Source: Arthrobacter livingstonensis (GTDB lineage Bacteria > Actinomycetota > Actinomycetes > Actinomycetales > Micrococcaceae). From it: a DNA stretch of 64,000 nt. The notes under the pieces are model-generated. The model was not told where the DNA came from, did no database searches, and was given only the letters and a program-made list of their open reading frames with translations. Location: NCBI RefSeq assembly GCF_003219815.1, contig NZ_QJVD01000004.1, forward strand, positions 186,001 to 250,000. The letters are read 5' to 3'. The translations under genes and the position numbers were made by a program. Shown one piece after another: positions 1 to 8,153 of the stretch. Position 1 is the stretch's first letter. Each line of letters starts with the position of its first letter.

Positions 1-148
1 GCCCGATGCTTGCCTTCAGGGACTCCCTGGTGGACGCGTTGACCATGAGCGTGGCGGACAGGAAGGCGACGGCGAGCAGGACGGCCAGCGTAATGGCAAT
101 GAACCTTCGCGCATGGGTTCTTAGCTGGTTGACGGCAACTTGCAGCAT
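1..148 (-). CDS. ABC transporter permease, FtsX/MacB type (N-terminus only)
   Basis: Only the first 49 codons are in the window; the rest lies to the left. The frame opens with ATG at 148 and reads MLQVAVNQLRTHARRF, then one hydrophobic segment (about residues 16-35), which is the usual start of an FtsX-like permease: a short amphipathic N-terminus followed by the first membrane helix. It begins 3 bases after the stop of the ATPase gene (152-904), so the two form one transcription unit. By family it would be the membrane half of an ATP-driven transporter for lipid, peptide or antibiotic substrates. The substrate cannot be read from this fragment. Confidence 0.75.
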   Translation of the reverse strand, partial: MLQVAVNQLRTHARRFIAITLAVLLAVAFLSATLMVNASTRESLKASIG

Positions 149-151
149 GGC

Positions 152-904
152 TTAGGCCCCCAGGGATGCCAGCGAAGCCAGCACGGAATCGGCGGTGGGG
201 TTCTCCAGCTCGCCAACCAGTTCGCCGTCGTTCATCAAGACCACGCGGTCCGCGTAGGAGGCGGCCACAGGGTCGTGCGTGACCATGATGATGCTCTGGC
301 CCATCTCTCGTGAGGAGCGGCGCAGCATGCCCAGGACCTCGGCGCCGGAGCGCGAATCGAGGTTGCCCGTGGGCTCGTCGCCAAAGATGACGTCGGGGCG
401 GGTGAGGAGCGCCCTGGCCACGGCGACGCGCTGCTGCTGGCCGCCGGAAAGTTCATGCGGCTTGTGCCGGAGCCGGTCGGTGAGGCCCAGCGTTGCGGTG
501 ACGAACGCAAACCATTCGGCGTCCACCTTGCCGCCGGCCAGTGCCACGGGAAGCGTGATGTTGGCCTCGGCGGTGAGCGTAGGGACCAGGTTGAATGCCT
601 GGAACACGAAGCCGATCCGGTCCCGGCGCAGCTGGGTGAGGGCCTTGTCGTTGAGCGCTGTCAGCTCGGTCCCGCCCAGGTGGATGGCGCCGGCGGTGAC
701 GGAATCGAGCCCGGCCAGGCAGTGCATGAGCGTGGACTTGCCGGAGCCCGACGGCCCCATGATGGCCGTGAACTGGCCGGCCGGGAAGTCCAGGTCCACG
801 CCCTTCAGCGCGGCCACCTCGGTCTCGCCCCTGCCATATGTCTTGCGTAGCCCGCGGGCCTGAACCGCCAGGGTGCGCTGGTTTTTGTCGGTAATGATCG
901 TCAT
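152..904 (-). CDS. ABC transporter ATP-binding protein (MacB/LolD type)
   Basis: 250 residues, full length for a stand-alone ATPase subunit. Walker A GPSGSGKST at 50-58, Q-loop Gln102, signature LSGGQ at 152-156, Walker B ending in DE at 176-177 and H-loop His210 are all intact, so it should hydrolyse ATP. The LSGGQQQRVAVARAL signature with GDEPTGNLD downstream is typical of the MacB/LolD/FtsE group that pairs with FtsX-like permeases, and such a permease follows at once (148 to the left edge). A sensor kinase and response regulator lie upstream on the same strand (1245-3281), an arrangement common for peptide-antibiotic sensing and resistance modules. That role is inferred. Confidence 0.93.
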   Translation of the reverse strand: MTIITDKNQRTLAVQARGLRKTYGRGETEVAALKGVDLDFPAGQFTAIMGPSGSGKSTLMHCLAGLDSVTAGAIHLGGTELTALNDKALTQLRRDRIGFVFQAFNLVPTLTAEANITLPVALAGGKVDAEWFAFVTATLGLTDRLRHKPHELSGGQQQRVAVARALLTRPDVIFGDEPTGNLDSRSGAEVLGMLRRSSREMGQSIIMVTHDPVAASYADRVVLMNDGELVGELENPTADSVLASLASLGA

Positions 905-1244
905 GGCTTCAGCCTATTTTGGCGCACGGCCCCGGCGGATCGGAGTGCGGGTGGATTTCGCCCCGGTGTTCGACGCCGGTCCCTCCTACCAGGGGATGAT
1001 CTGGTTGCGCGGTTGCTGGCTCGGTGGGCGCGCGAAAGAAGGACCGAATGCCCAAACTGTGGTGCCTGTCGCCGGACTACACCCGGTCGGGCCCCGTCGG
1101 GCCCCGTCAGGCCATTGAAGTGACAGCTCCTGCGGGTGTTGGACCTCAACACCCGCAGGTGCTGTCTTTTGAATGTCGTGCCGGTTGCAACTGCGCGGCA
1201 GGCAGGAAAGTGGGGGAGCGCCGATGCGCGGGGTGCAGCAACTG
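905..1244. other. Intergenic spacer between the response regulator and ABC genes
   Basis: 340 bases with no credible gene; the open frames have no family resemblance and no ribosome-binding site. It carries the long hairpin at 1122-1170 and GC-rich direct copies of GGGCCCCGTC around 1090-1108. It should contain the promoter of the minus-strand ABC operon between about 905 and 1100, but I could not pick a convincing -10/-35 pair. Confidence 0.5.
1122..1170. terminator. Long hairpin, probable terminator after the two-component genes
   Basis: Two 20-nt arms (1122-1141 and 1147-1166) match with a single mismatch and enclose a 5-nt loop. Four T residues follow on the plus strand; no T-run follows on the minus strand. 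It sits 79 bases beyond the end of the minus-strand response regulator, so it most likely ends that transcript as a U-poor terminator. It belongs to the set of long hairpins described under findings. Confidence 0.65.
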
Positions 1245-1949
1245 CTAGCCCGGGGAGACGATGCCCGTCTCGTAGGCCATGACCACCACCTGGACGCGGT
1301 CGCGGGCATTGAGTTTGGCCAGGATGTGCCCCACATGTGTCTTGACAGTGGCCTCGGAGACAAACAGCTGGGTGGCAATTTCCGGGTTGGAAAGCCCGTT
1401 GGCGATCAACACAAACACCTCGTGCTCGCGGGCTGTCAAAGTTGCCACGGCCTCGGCGTTCGCGTCGTTGGCCGGGCTGGGGGCGGCCAGCATGGGTGCC
1501 ACATGGTCCAGCAGCCGCCGCGTGGTGGACGGGGCGATCACGGCGTCGCCGCGGTAGACGGTGCGGATGGCGCCGAGCAGCTCCTCCGGCGGTGCGTCCT
1601 TGAGCAGGAAGCCGCTGGCGCCGGCCTGGATGGCGGCCAGCGCGTATTCGTCCAGGTCAAAGGTGGTCAGCACCACGATCTTCAGCTCCGCGAGCCACGA
1701 CCCGGCCGGCGCAGCCTTGGTCCGCTCCATGAGCCGGCGCGTGGTCTCAATCCCGTCCATGCCGGGCATGCGCACATCCATGAGAACCACGTCCGCGGCG
1801 GTGGCCGTTAGCCCGGCCAGCGCCTCCACTCCGTTGCCGGCCTCCACCACCACGGACAGGTCGGGCTGGGAGTTGATCAGCATGCCGAAGCCGGAACGGA
1901 CCAGGCGCTGGTCGTCCACCAGGGCAACGCGAATGGGCGAATTAGTCAT
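1245..1949 (-). CDS. Response regulator, NarL/LuxR family
   Basis: 234 residues. An N-terminal receiver domain has acidic residues at 12-13, the phospho-accepting Asp58 in LMDVRMPGMDG and a conserved Lys in the FLLKDA segment. The C-terminal LuxR-type helix-turn-helix (about 168-228) reads LTAREHEVFVLIANG and then the recognition helix in SEATVKTHVGHILAKL. It is the DNA-binding partner of the kinase whose TAA stop immediately precedes this ATG with no gap, which implies translational coupling. A likely target is the ABC transporter operon just downstream on the same strand, inferred from gene order. Confidence 0.93.
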   Translation of the reverse strand: MTNSPIRVALVDDQRLVRSGFGMLINSQPDLSVVVEAGNGVEALAGLTATAADVVLMDVRMPGMDGIETTRRLMERTKAAPAGSWLAELKIVVLTTFDLDEYALAAIQAGASGFLLKDAPPEELLGAIRTVYRGDAVIAPSTTRRLLDHVAPMLAAPSPANDANAEAVATLTAREHEVFVLIANGLSNPEIATQLFVSEATVKTHVGHILAKLNARDRVQVVVMAYETGIVSPG

Positions 1950-3281
1950 TTATGTCTCCGAATAGGGGATGAAGGCGGCGATGCCGAAGCCGCCGCCGGC
2001 CAGTGGCTTGGCGTCCAGGGTGCCGTCGTACAGTTTTGTGCGTTCCGCCATGCCGCGCAGCCCGTTGCCGCCCCCTGGCTGCGGTCCGCCCGCAACGGCG
2101 CCAAGTGAGCCGCCCGCAACGGCACCAGGTGAGCCGGCCGGAAGAGCGGAAGCCGGGGACGGGTGGGGGGTGCTGCCGGGCGCGGGGGAGGTGCCGGCGT
2201 CGTACCGGGGGATGGGTCCCGTGTCCGCGAACGACGCCGATGCACCCCTCCCGTCGTCCCGCACCGACAACTCCAGCCCGCGGGCGGTCCACTGCAGCAG
2301 CACGGCCGCGGTGACGTTGGGTCCGGCATGCTTCATGACGTTCGTCAGGCCCTCCTGCACGATGCGGTAGGCGGTGAGTTCGGCGCCGGCCGGGAGCAGG
2401 CGCCGAGCCGTCCCGGACGTGTCAAAGGAGACCGGCAGGCCGGTGGCGCGGATGCCGAGCAGGAGCTCGTCCAGGTCGGCAAGGCCGGGCAGGGGGCGCA
2501 TGGAGGCGGCGGCGCCGCCGCGCAGCACGCCCAGCAGGCGGCGCATCTCCTGCAGCGAGGAGCGGCCGGTCTCGGCAATGGTGGCCAGCGTGGCGGGCGC
2601 AACCTCGGGGTTGGCGGCGGCGGCATACCGGGCGCCGTCGGCCTGGGTGATGATGACGGAGAGGGAGTGGGCCACGATGTCGTGCATTTCACGGGCGATG
2701 TGGGCGCGTTCGTCGCTGGCGGCCAGCTCGCGTTCGTGCTGCGCCTCGATTTCCAGCCGGTGCGCGCGGTCCTCCAGGGCCTGCTCGCGCAGGCGCTTGG
2801 TCCGCGTCAGGTCGCCGGCCGTCCAGCCGAACAGCACCAGCACCCAGATGGTCAGGACCAGCACGGCGCCATAGGGAAGGTCGGCCAGGGACGAAGACGA
2901 AAGGTTGACAAAGAACCGGGTCACCAACATGACGGAGCCCAGCAGGGCCAGGGCCAGCCCGCCCAGGCTGGCCCAGCGCGGCCCGAACGCCGCCAGCGCA
3001 TAGACAACCAGCGGCACGGCCACATCAGCAGGGGTGGGTGGCACCGCCAGCGCCCATTGCAGGACGGCCACGGCGGCGATCAGGGATCCGGCCAGAACGG
3101 TCCTGGTCCGGCGCCAGGCCAGGGGGAATACCAGCAGTATGGCGAAAACCGCCCCCGACAGCCGGCCCGAACCGGTGCCGGCCATGATCCCAAAGGGAGC
3201 AGCCACCAGCAGGAGCACCATCATAAAAACAAAGTCGACGGCGAAGCGGTGCCGCCGGAACCAGTCGTAGAGGGAATGCAT
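1950..3281 (-). CDS. Sensor histidine kinase, HisKA_3 family
   Basis: 443 residues from the ATG at 3281, chosen because GAAGGTG lies just upstream; an in-frame ATG at 3323 would add 14 residues without a better site. Several membrane segments fill residues 15-155, then a coiled linker, the dimerisation/phosphorylation helix with His200 in REMHDIVAHSL, an N-box (about 310-318, EGLTNVMKH) and G boxes at 342-346 (DDGRG) and 405-414 (GNGLRGMAER). This is the NarL-type partner of the adjacent regulator. Oddly, about 55 residues rich in Gly, Ala, Pro and Ser (351-405) are inserted between the two G boxes, where the ATP lid lies, and part of this is encoded by a tandem 24-bp duplication. Confidence 0.92.
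   Translation of the reverse strand: MHSLYDWFRRHRFAVDFVFMMVLLLVAAPFGIMAGTGSGRLSGAVFAILLVFPLAWRRTRTVLAGSLIAAVAVLQWALAVPPTPADVAVPLVVYALAAFGPRWASLGGLALALLGSVMLVTRFFVNLSSSSLADLPYGAVLVLTIWVLVLFGWTAGDLTRTKRLREQALEDRAHRLEIEAQHERELAASDERAHIAREMHDIVAHSLSVIITQADGARYAAAANPEVAPATLATIAETGRSSLQEMRRLLGVLRGGAAASMRPLPGLADLDELLLGIRATGLPVSFDTSGTARRLLPAGAELTAYRIVQEGLTNVMKHAGPNVTAAVLLQWTARGLELSVRDDGRGASASFADTGPIPRYDAGTSPAPGSTPHPSPASALPAGSPGAVAGGSLGAVAGGPQPGGGNGLRGMAERTKLYDGTLDAKPLAGGGFGIAAFIPYSET
2086..2133. repeat. Tandem 24-bp duplication inside the kinase gene
   Basis: Two adjacent 24-bp units (2086-2109 and 2110-2133) differ at two positions. They encode the repeated Gly-Ala-Val-Ala-Gly-Gly stretch in the ATP-lid insertion of the kinase. 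The unit length is a multiple of three, so copy-number change would keep the frame. Confidence 0.8.
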
Positions 3282-3374
3282 GATCACACCTTCAACTTTA
3301 GGCGGCGCCGGCGCGGGGAACATCCCGCCCAGGGTGGAGAACGTGGCGGCGAATCCGGGCGTCCCACACCCGCC

Positions 3375-3391
3375 ATCTCAAACTGTGAGAT
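3375..3391. promoter_or_regulatory. Probable IclR-type (NdgR/LtbR) operator upstream of leuB
   Basis: Perfect inverted repeat ATCTCA-AACTG-TGAGAT. The same TCTCA-N5-TGAGAT pattern, with the spacer also ending in TG, occurs at 31613-31629 between the IclR regulator gene and leuC. NdgR/LtbR proteins are known to control leuB and leuCD in Streptomyces and Corynebacterium. Here the site lies about 41-57 bases before the predicted leuB start point. Confidence 0.65.
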
Positions 3392-3431
3392 CACTTGCCC
3401 ATCATGTGGATGGTTTCGCTAGGCTGAAACC

Positions 3432-4484
3432 ATGAGCGCATCGATTGACATTGCAGTTATCGCCGGAGACGGCATTGGCCCCGAAGTCACCGCGGAAGCC
3501 GTGAAGGTCCTGAAAAAGGTCACGGCCACCGAAGGGGTGGATCTGTTGCTGACGGACTACAAGCTCGGTGCCGAGCACTGGCTGGCCACGGGCGAGACCC
3601 TTCCGGACTCCACGATCGAGGCCCTCCGCGGCCACGACGCCATCCTCTTCGGCGCTGTGGGCGCGGCACCCGGCGACACCAGCATCCCCTCCGGGCTGAT
3701 CGAACGCGAAATGCTGCTCAAGCTGCGCTTCAGCCTTGACCACTACGTCAACCTGCGCCCCTCCTTCCTGTACGACGGCGTCGCCTCCCCCCTAGCGGAT
3801 CCCGGCACCATCGACTTCGTGGTGGTCCGCGAAGGAACAGAGGGCCCGTATGTTGGCAACGGCGGCGTGCTTCGCAAGGGCACCCCGCAGGAGGTCGCCA
3901 CCGAGGTCTCCGTCAACACGGCCTACGGCGTGGAGCGTGTGGTCCGGGACGGCTTCCGCCGTGCAAGCGAACGCCCGCGCAAAAAGTTGACCTATGTGCA
4001 CAAGCACAATGTGCTGGTCTATGCGGGCCACCTGTGGAAGCGCACCGTGGAGGCCGTCGCCGCGGAGTTCCCGGACGTATCGGTGGACTACCTGCACGTG
4101 GACGCCGCCATGATTTTCCTGGTCACGGACCCCGCACGCTTTGACGTCATTGTCACCGACAACCTTTTCGGCGACATCATCACCGACCTCGCCGCCGCCG
4201 TCACCGGCGGAATTGGCCTGGCTGCGTCCGGCAACATCAACATGGACCGCACTGCGCCCTCCATGTTTGAGCCGGTCCACGGCTCGGCGCCGGACATCGC
4301 CGGGCAGCAGAAAGCGGACCCCACGGCCGCCATCCTGTCCGCGGCCCTGCTGCTGCGCCACCTCGGCCACGCGGGCGCGGCAGGGCGCATCGAGGCTGCC
4401 GTGAAGGCCGACATTGCGGGCCGCAGCGCGGCGTTGCCGCGCACCACCGGCGCTATCGGCGACGCGATCGCCCAGGCCGTCTAA
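3432..4484 (+). CDS. leuB: 3-isopropylmalate dehydrogenase
   Basis: 350 residues, the normal length. It oxidises and decarboxylates 3-isopropylmalate to the leucine precursor 2-oxoisocaproate, using NAD and a divalent metal, in the cytoplasm. Visible family marks are GDGIGPEV at 12-19, the active-site KH pair near 191, Asp224 in [17 protein letters not shown] from 243 and [12 protein letters not shown] near 280. A -10-like TAGGCT (3420-3425) ends exactly 7 bases before the ATG and there is no Shine-Dalgarno sequence, so the mRNA is probably leaderless. A palindrome shared with the leuC promoter lies at 3375-3391. The partner genes leuC and leuD are 28 kb away. Confidence 0.96.
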   Translation: MSASIDIAVIAGDGIGPEVTAEAVKVLKKVTATEGVDLLLTDYKLGAEHWLATGETLPDSTIEALRGHDAILFGAVGAAPGDTSIPSGLIEREMLLKLRFSLDHYVNLRPSFLYDGVASPLADPGTIDFVVVREGTEGPYVGNGGVLRKGTPQEVATEVSVNTAYGVERVVRDGFRRASERPRKKLTYVHKHNVLVYAGHLWKRTVEAVAAEFPDVSVDYLHVDAAMIFLVTDPARFDVIVTDNLFGDIITDLAAAVTGGIGLAASGNINMDRTAPSMFEPVHGSAPDIAGQQKADPTAAILSAALLLRHLGHAGAAGRIEAAVKADIAGRSAALPRTTGAIGDAIAQAV

Positions 4485-4661
4485 CGCCGTCGTACCGGCG
4501 CGCGTTCCACGGGGTGGGCAGGGGTACCCTTAACGCATAGAGTGAATGCACCGTAACTGAAATTTTCGGCGCATGAACACGATTCAACGCACGGAATTTT
4601 CGCCCCCAGACTCCGCCCAGGCTGGCAACACCTGCAATGGGCACAACCATGTGGAGGAAGC

Positions 4662-5771
4662 ATGACCCAGACAGCGCCGCTGGCATTCACCCAGCACCTG
4701 ACCGTCAACCCGAAGAGTGCTGCCGAGCGCGACGCCGTTTTGGCCAACCCCGGCTTTGGCGACCACTTCACCGACCACACCGCCGTGGTGGACTACAAGG
4801 TGGGCGCCGACGGGCAGGGCGGCTGGGGCAACGCCCGCGTCGAGCCCTATGGCCCCATCGCCATGGACCCGGCAGCCGCGGTGCTGCACTACGGCCAGGA
4901 AATCTTCGAGGGGCTGAAGGCCTACCGCCACGCCGACGGGTCGGTGTGGAGCTTCCGCCCCGAGGCCAACGCCGCCCGCTTCAACACTTCCGCCCGCCGC
5001 CTGGCACTGCCCGAGCTGCCCGAGGAAACGTTCATCGAATCCCTGCGCCAGCTGGTTGCGGCGGACCAGGACTGGGTGCCGTCCGGCGACGGCGAGGCCC
5101 TGTACCTGCGCCCGTTCATGATCGCCACGGAGGCGTTCCTGGGCGTGCGCCCGGCGCGCGAAGTCTCCTACCGGGTCATCGCTTCCCCGGCCGGCAACTA
5201 CTTTGGCGGCGAGCTCCAGCCCGTCTCCATCTGGCTCTCCACCGCCTACGCCCGGGCCGGCGAGGGTGGCACCGGCGAGGCCAAGTGCGGCGGCAACTAC
5301 GCCGCGTCGCTGGCCGCGCAGATGGAGGCCGAGGCCCAGGGCTGTAAGCAGGTCCTCTTCCTCGACCCGTTCAACGACAACGCCATTGAAGAGCTCGGCG
5401 GCATGAACATCTTCTTCGTGTTCAAGGACGGACGCCTGGTGACCCCCGCGCTCAACGGCCACATCCTGCACGGCATCACCCGCTCCTCGGTCATGCAGCT
5501 GGCCGCCGACCGCGGCCTCAAGGTCCAGGAACGCAAGATCACCATCGACGAATGGCGCGAAGGGGTGGCTTCCGGGGAGATCACCGAGGCGTTCGCCTGC
5601 GGCACGGCGGCGGTCATCACCCCGATCGGCGAGCTGAAGACGGCCGAGGGCACCATCGCCTCGCCGGGCTCCGGCGCCGGCGAGGTCACCATGGCCATCC
5701 GCGAGCAGCTTTTGGGCATCCAGACCGGCGTCGTGGAGGACCTGCACGGCTGGCTCACCCGCCTGGTCTGA
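4662..5771 (+). CDS. ilvE: Branched-chain amino-acid aminotransferase
   Basis: 369 residues, typical of the actinobacterial enzyme. It uses PLP to transfer amino groups between glutamate and the 2-oxo acids of leucine, isoleucine and valine, the last step of those pathways. The PLP-binding lysine is predicted as Lys208 in GEAKCGGNYAASLAAQ; EELGGMN near 246 and the GQEIFEGLKAYR segment near 78 are also characteristic. The ATG is preceded by GGAGGAAG at a good distance. leuB lies upstream on the same strand, 177 bases away, with no clear terminator between, so co-transcription is possible. Confidence 0.96.
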   Translation: MTQTAPLAFTQHLTVNPKSAAERDAVLANPGFGDHFTDHTAVVDYKVGADGQGGWGNARVEPYGPIAMDPAAAVLHYGQEIFEGLKAYRHADGSVWSFRPEANAARFNTSARRLALPELPEETFIESLRQLVAADQDWVPSGDGEALYLRPFMIATEAFLGVRPAREVSYRVIASPAGNYFGGELQPVSIWLSTAYARAGEGGTGEAKCGGNYAASLAAQMEAEAQGCKQVLFLDPFNDNAIEELGGMNIFFVFKDGRLVTPALNGHILHGITRSSVMQLAADRGLKVQERKITIDEWREGVASGEITEAFACGTAAVITPIGELKTAEGTIASPGSGAGEVTMAIREQLLGIQTGVVEDLHGWLTRLV

Positions 5772-5782
5772 CACCTCCCCGG

Positions 5783-5853
5783 ATCGATAACGCAGTAGTT
5801 GGAACGAAAAGTGCCGAAAAGGCGATTTTCCATCCAACTACTGCGTTATCGAT
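5783..5853. terminator. Long stacked hairpin between convergent ilvE and mscS
   Basis: Perfect 21-bp arms at 5783-5803 and 5833-5853. The 29-nt loop contains nested pairing: GAAAA (5806-5810) with TTTTC (5826-5830), and GCC with GGC around a GAAAA loop. It lies between convergent genes, so a bidirectional terminator role is likely. Its layout closely resembles the hairpin at 30788-30854, which suggests a dispersed element family. Confidence 0.65.
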
Positions 5854-5902
5854 TTAAGCACGACGCCGGGACGTTGCCTTAAGCACGACGCCGGGACGTT
5901 GC
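5854..5902. repeat. Tandem 24-bp direct repeat
   Basis: The 24-bp unit at 5854-5877 recurs without change at 5879-5902, a period of 25. A partial third match (CCGGGACGTT) follows near 5919. It starts directly after the long hairpin. Confidence 0.8.
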
Positions 5903-5937
5903 TGCGCGCTGTTGCCCGCCCGGGACGTTTCGGCGCG

Positions 5938-6978
5938 CTAGTTCGCGGCGTCGATCATTTCCCAGCGCTGCCGCGGCAGCGAGGAGCCGTGCTTTTGCTG
6001 CACATGCGTCATCATTGATTCCCGCACCAGGCAGCGCAGGTCCCACAACGCGCCGCTGTCGGCGGCGCTGACCACAATCCGGACACGGACCAGGCCTTCC
6101 ACGGCGTCGGTCACCTCAAGCTTACCGGTGCGCCCGTCCCATAGCGGGGTGGCGGCGAGGACGTCGTGGAGGTGGGCGCGGAGTTCGGCCACCGGAGCGT
6201 GCCAGTCCAGGTCGAGCTCCACGGCCCCCATGATCTTGGGGCTGTTCCGTGTCCAGTTCTCAAAGGGCGTTGTGGTGAAGTACGTCGAGGGAAGAATCAG
6301 CATTCGTTCGTCCCACACGCGGACCACCACGTACGTCATGGTGATTTCCTCGATCCTTCCCCAGAGGCCCTCCACCACCACGACGTCGTCAATCCTGATC
6401 GCGTCGGTGAAGGCCAGCTGCACTCCGGCGAAGACGTTGGCGAGGGAACTCTGCACGGCCAGGCCGGCCACGATGGAGATCAGCCCGGCGGAGGCCAGCA
6501 GGCCGGTGCCCAGCGCCCTGACCTCCGGGATGGTCAGCAGCAGCCCGGCCACCGCCAGGGTGATCAGGAGCGCGGCAATGAACCGCCGCCCCAGGGTGAC
6601 CTGGGTGGTGAGCCTGCGCAGCCTCCGGTTGTCGGTGCTGCGGGTGGAGAAATGGCGCAGCACCATCCGCTCGCCGATGGACAGCGACGCCAGGGCCAGC
6701 CAGCACAACGCGGCGATGAGCCCGGCGACCAAGACAAAGTCCACGGCCTGAAACCAGCCCTGACTAGATAGTGTGGCGGCCAGCGCAACGCGGACGCCCA
6801 CAAAAAACAGCACGCCGAAGACTGGAAGCTTGGCCCGGGCCGACCGGCGGGGGAAGTCCGGGATTCTTCTGAAGAGGCGGTTTGCGGTGAACCTCAGCAC
6901 GGCGGTGAGCAGGAGGGCCGCCGCGATCGCGGCGAGGACTGCAAGTATGGGTTTGATCGTCGATTCCAGGTCTGCCAT
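5938..6978 (-). CDS. MscS-family mechanosensitive channel
   Basis: 346 residues. An N-terminal region with about five hydrophobic segments (roughly 10-30, 50-70, 80-100, 135-155, 160-180) leads into the MscS pore and beta domain: VAGLAVQSSLANVFAGVQLAFTD is cut here to its core AVQSSLANVFAGVQ, then DDVVVVEGLWGRIEEI and ILPSTYFTTTPFENWTR. The family releases solutes from the cytoplasm under hypo-osmotic stress. The short N-terminus and missing periplasmic domain place it among small YbdG-like members. It is convergent with ilvE and divergent from the FNT channel gene. The start at 6978 is the first in-frame ATG before the first helix. Confidence 0.9.
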   Translation of the reverse strand: MADLESTIKPILAVLAAIAAALLLTAVLRFTANRLFRRIPDFPRRSARAKLPVFGVLFFVGVRVALAATLSSQGWFQAVDFVLVAGLIAALCWLALASLSIGERMVLRHFSTRSTDNRRLRRLTTQVTLGRRFIAALLITLAVAGLLLTIPEVRALGTGLLASAGLISIVAGLAVQSSLANVFAGVQLAFTDAIRIDDVVVVEGLWGRIEEITMTYVVVRVWDERMLILPSTYFTTTPFENWTRNSPKIMGAVELDLDWHAPVAELRAHLHDVLAATPLWDGRTGKLEVTDAVEGLVRVRIVVSAADSGALWDLRCLVRESMMTHVQQKHGSSLPRQRWEMIDAAN

Positions 6979-7210
6979 AAATCAATCGTGACAGAGGACC
7001 CTGGGTGTTTGTCCAACCGGCATCCAACCAACCGGCGGCGTCCGGCTGCGGCGGCGTCCATGCGGCGTCCGGCGTCTCCGGCGTCCGGCCGAGGGACTCG
7101 CGGTGTCACGGCGTGCGGACGGTGCCGCAGGAGGCATACTATGCACAGACACGCGTCAATTACCGTGTTGGCGTGCCAGGGATGACAAACCCGGCCGGTG
7201 GGGAGGAACC

Positions 7211-8044
7211 ATGGACGACGAGGAACGCCGCCGCGAGCTTGGCGACAATGATGCCCCGGTGGAGGAGGAACTGGAAACCACGTTCGACCGCATCGTGGAC
7301 GAAGGCGCCCAACGCCTGCACAGGACCTGGGCATCCGTGGTGGTGACGGGCCTTTTTGGCGGCATCGAAGTGGGGCTGGGGGTCATGGCCTATCTTGCCG
7401 TCCAGCACGAGACCGGCAGCCACCTCCTGGCCGGTCTGGCCTTCAGCATCGGATTCATCGCCTTGCTGCTGGCCAAGAGCGAGCTGTTCACGGAGGGCTT
7501 CTTGGTGCCCATCGCAGCCGTCGTCGCCAAGGAGGCGCGGGTGGGGCAGCTGATGAAGCTGTGGGGCGGCACACTGGCGGCGAACCTCGTGGGCGGCTGG
7601 CTCTTCATGTGGCTGGTCGTGCTGGCGTTCCCCGAATGGCGGGCCACCGTGCTTGAATCGGCAGCGCACTATGCCCTGGCGCCCCTGTCATTGCAGACCG
7701 CTGCCCTGGCCATTTTGGGCGGAAGCACCATAACGCTCATGACCCGCATGCAGCACGGTACCGACTCTGTTCCGGCCAAGATCGTCGCCGCCGTCGCGGG
7801 CGGGTTCCTGCTCGCCGGCCTGCCGCTCTTTCACTCGGTGCTGGATTCGCTGTTGATCTTCGGTGCCATCCACGCCGGCGCCTCCTTTGGGTACCTGGAG
7901 TGGCTGAACTGGTTCTGGTTCACGGTGCTGCTGAACGTGGCGGGCGGGCTGCTGCTCGTCACCGCGTTGCGGCTGGTGCGCACCAAGGAACTCATCAAGG
8001 AACGGCGCTCGGATGCGGCGGAGGGCCCTGGTTCGGCGCCGTAA
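7211..8044 (+). CDS. Formate/nitrite transporter (FNT) family channel
   Basis: 277 residues from the ATG at 7211, which has GGGAGGAACC directly upstream; the frame is open further back but without a ribosome-binding site. A hydrophilic, acidic N-terminus (1-45) precedes six hydrophobic segments. The FNT-like signature includes LLAKSELFTEGF near 93 and LWGGTLAANLVGGWL near 115, with a second half-repeat around FGAIHAGASFG near 215. FNT proteins are pentameric channels for formate, nitrite, hydrosulfide or related small anions. The N-terminal extension resembles the YfdC-like subgroup, whose substrate is unsettled. No formate or nitrite enzyme lies nearby, so the substrate is open. Confidence 0.88.
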   Translation: MDDEERRRELGDNDAPVEEELETTFDRIVDEGAQRLHRTWASVVVTGLFGGIEVGLGVMAYLAVQHETGSHLLAGLAFSIGFIALLLAKSELFTEGFLVPIAAVVAKEARVGQLMKLWGGTLAANLVGGWLFMWLVVLAFPEWRATVLESAAHYALAPLSLQTAALAILGGSTITLMTRMQHGTDSVPAKIVAAVAGGFLLAGLPLFHSVLDSLLIFGAIHAGASFGYLEWLNWFWFTVLLNVAGGLLLVTALRLVRTKELIKERRSDAAEGPGSAP

Positions 8045-8153
8045 CCACCGGCCCAGGCCGGGCGTGGTCCGGCGCTCGACGGTTGATCGTCGTTCGCCAT
8101 TCGGCGCGCCCCGGTGCTGACGCCGGCGCAGCGGAACGGATAGACTCATCCCC

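Noticed and set aside
2163-3422. 419-codon plus-strand frame opposite the histidine kinase
   Set aside because: Antisense shadow; the minus strand shows H, N and G boxes.
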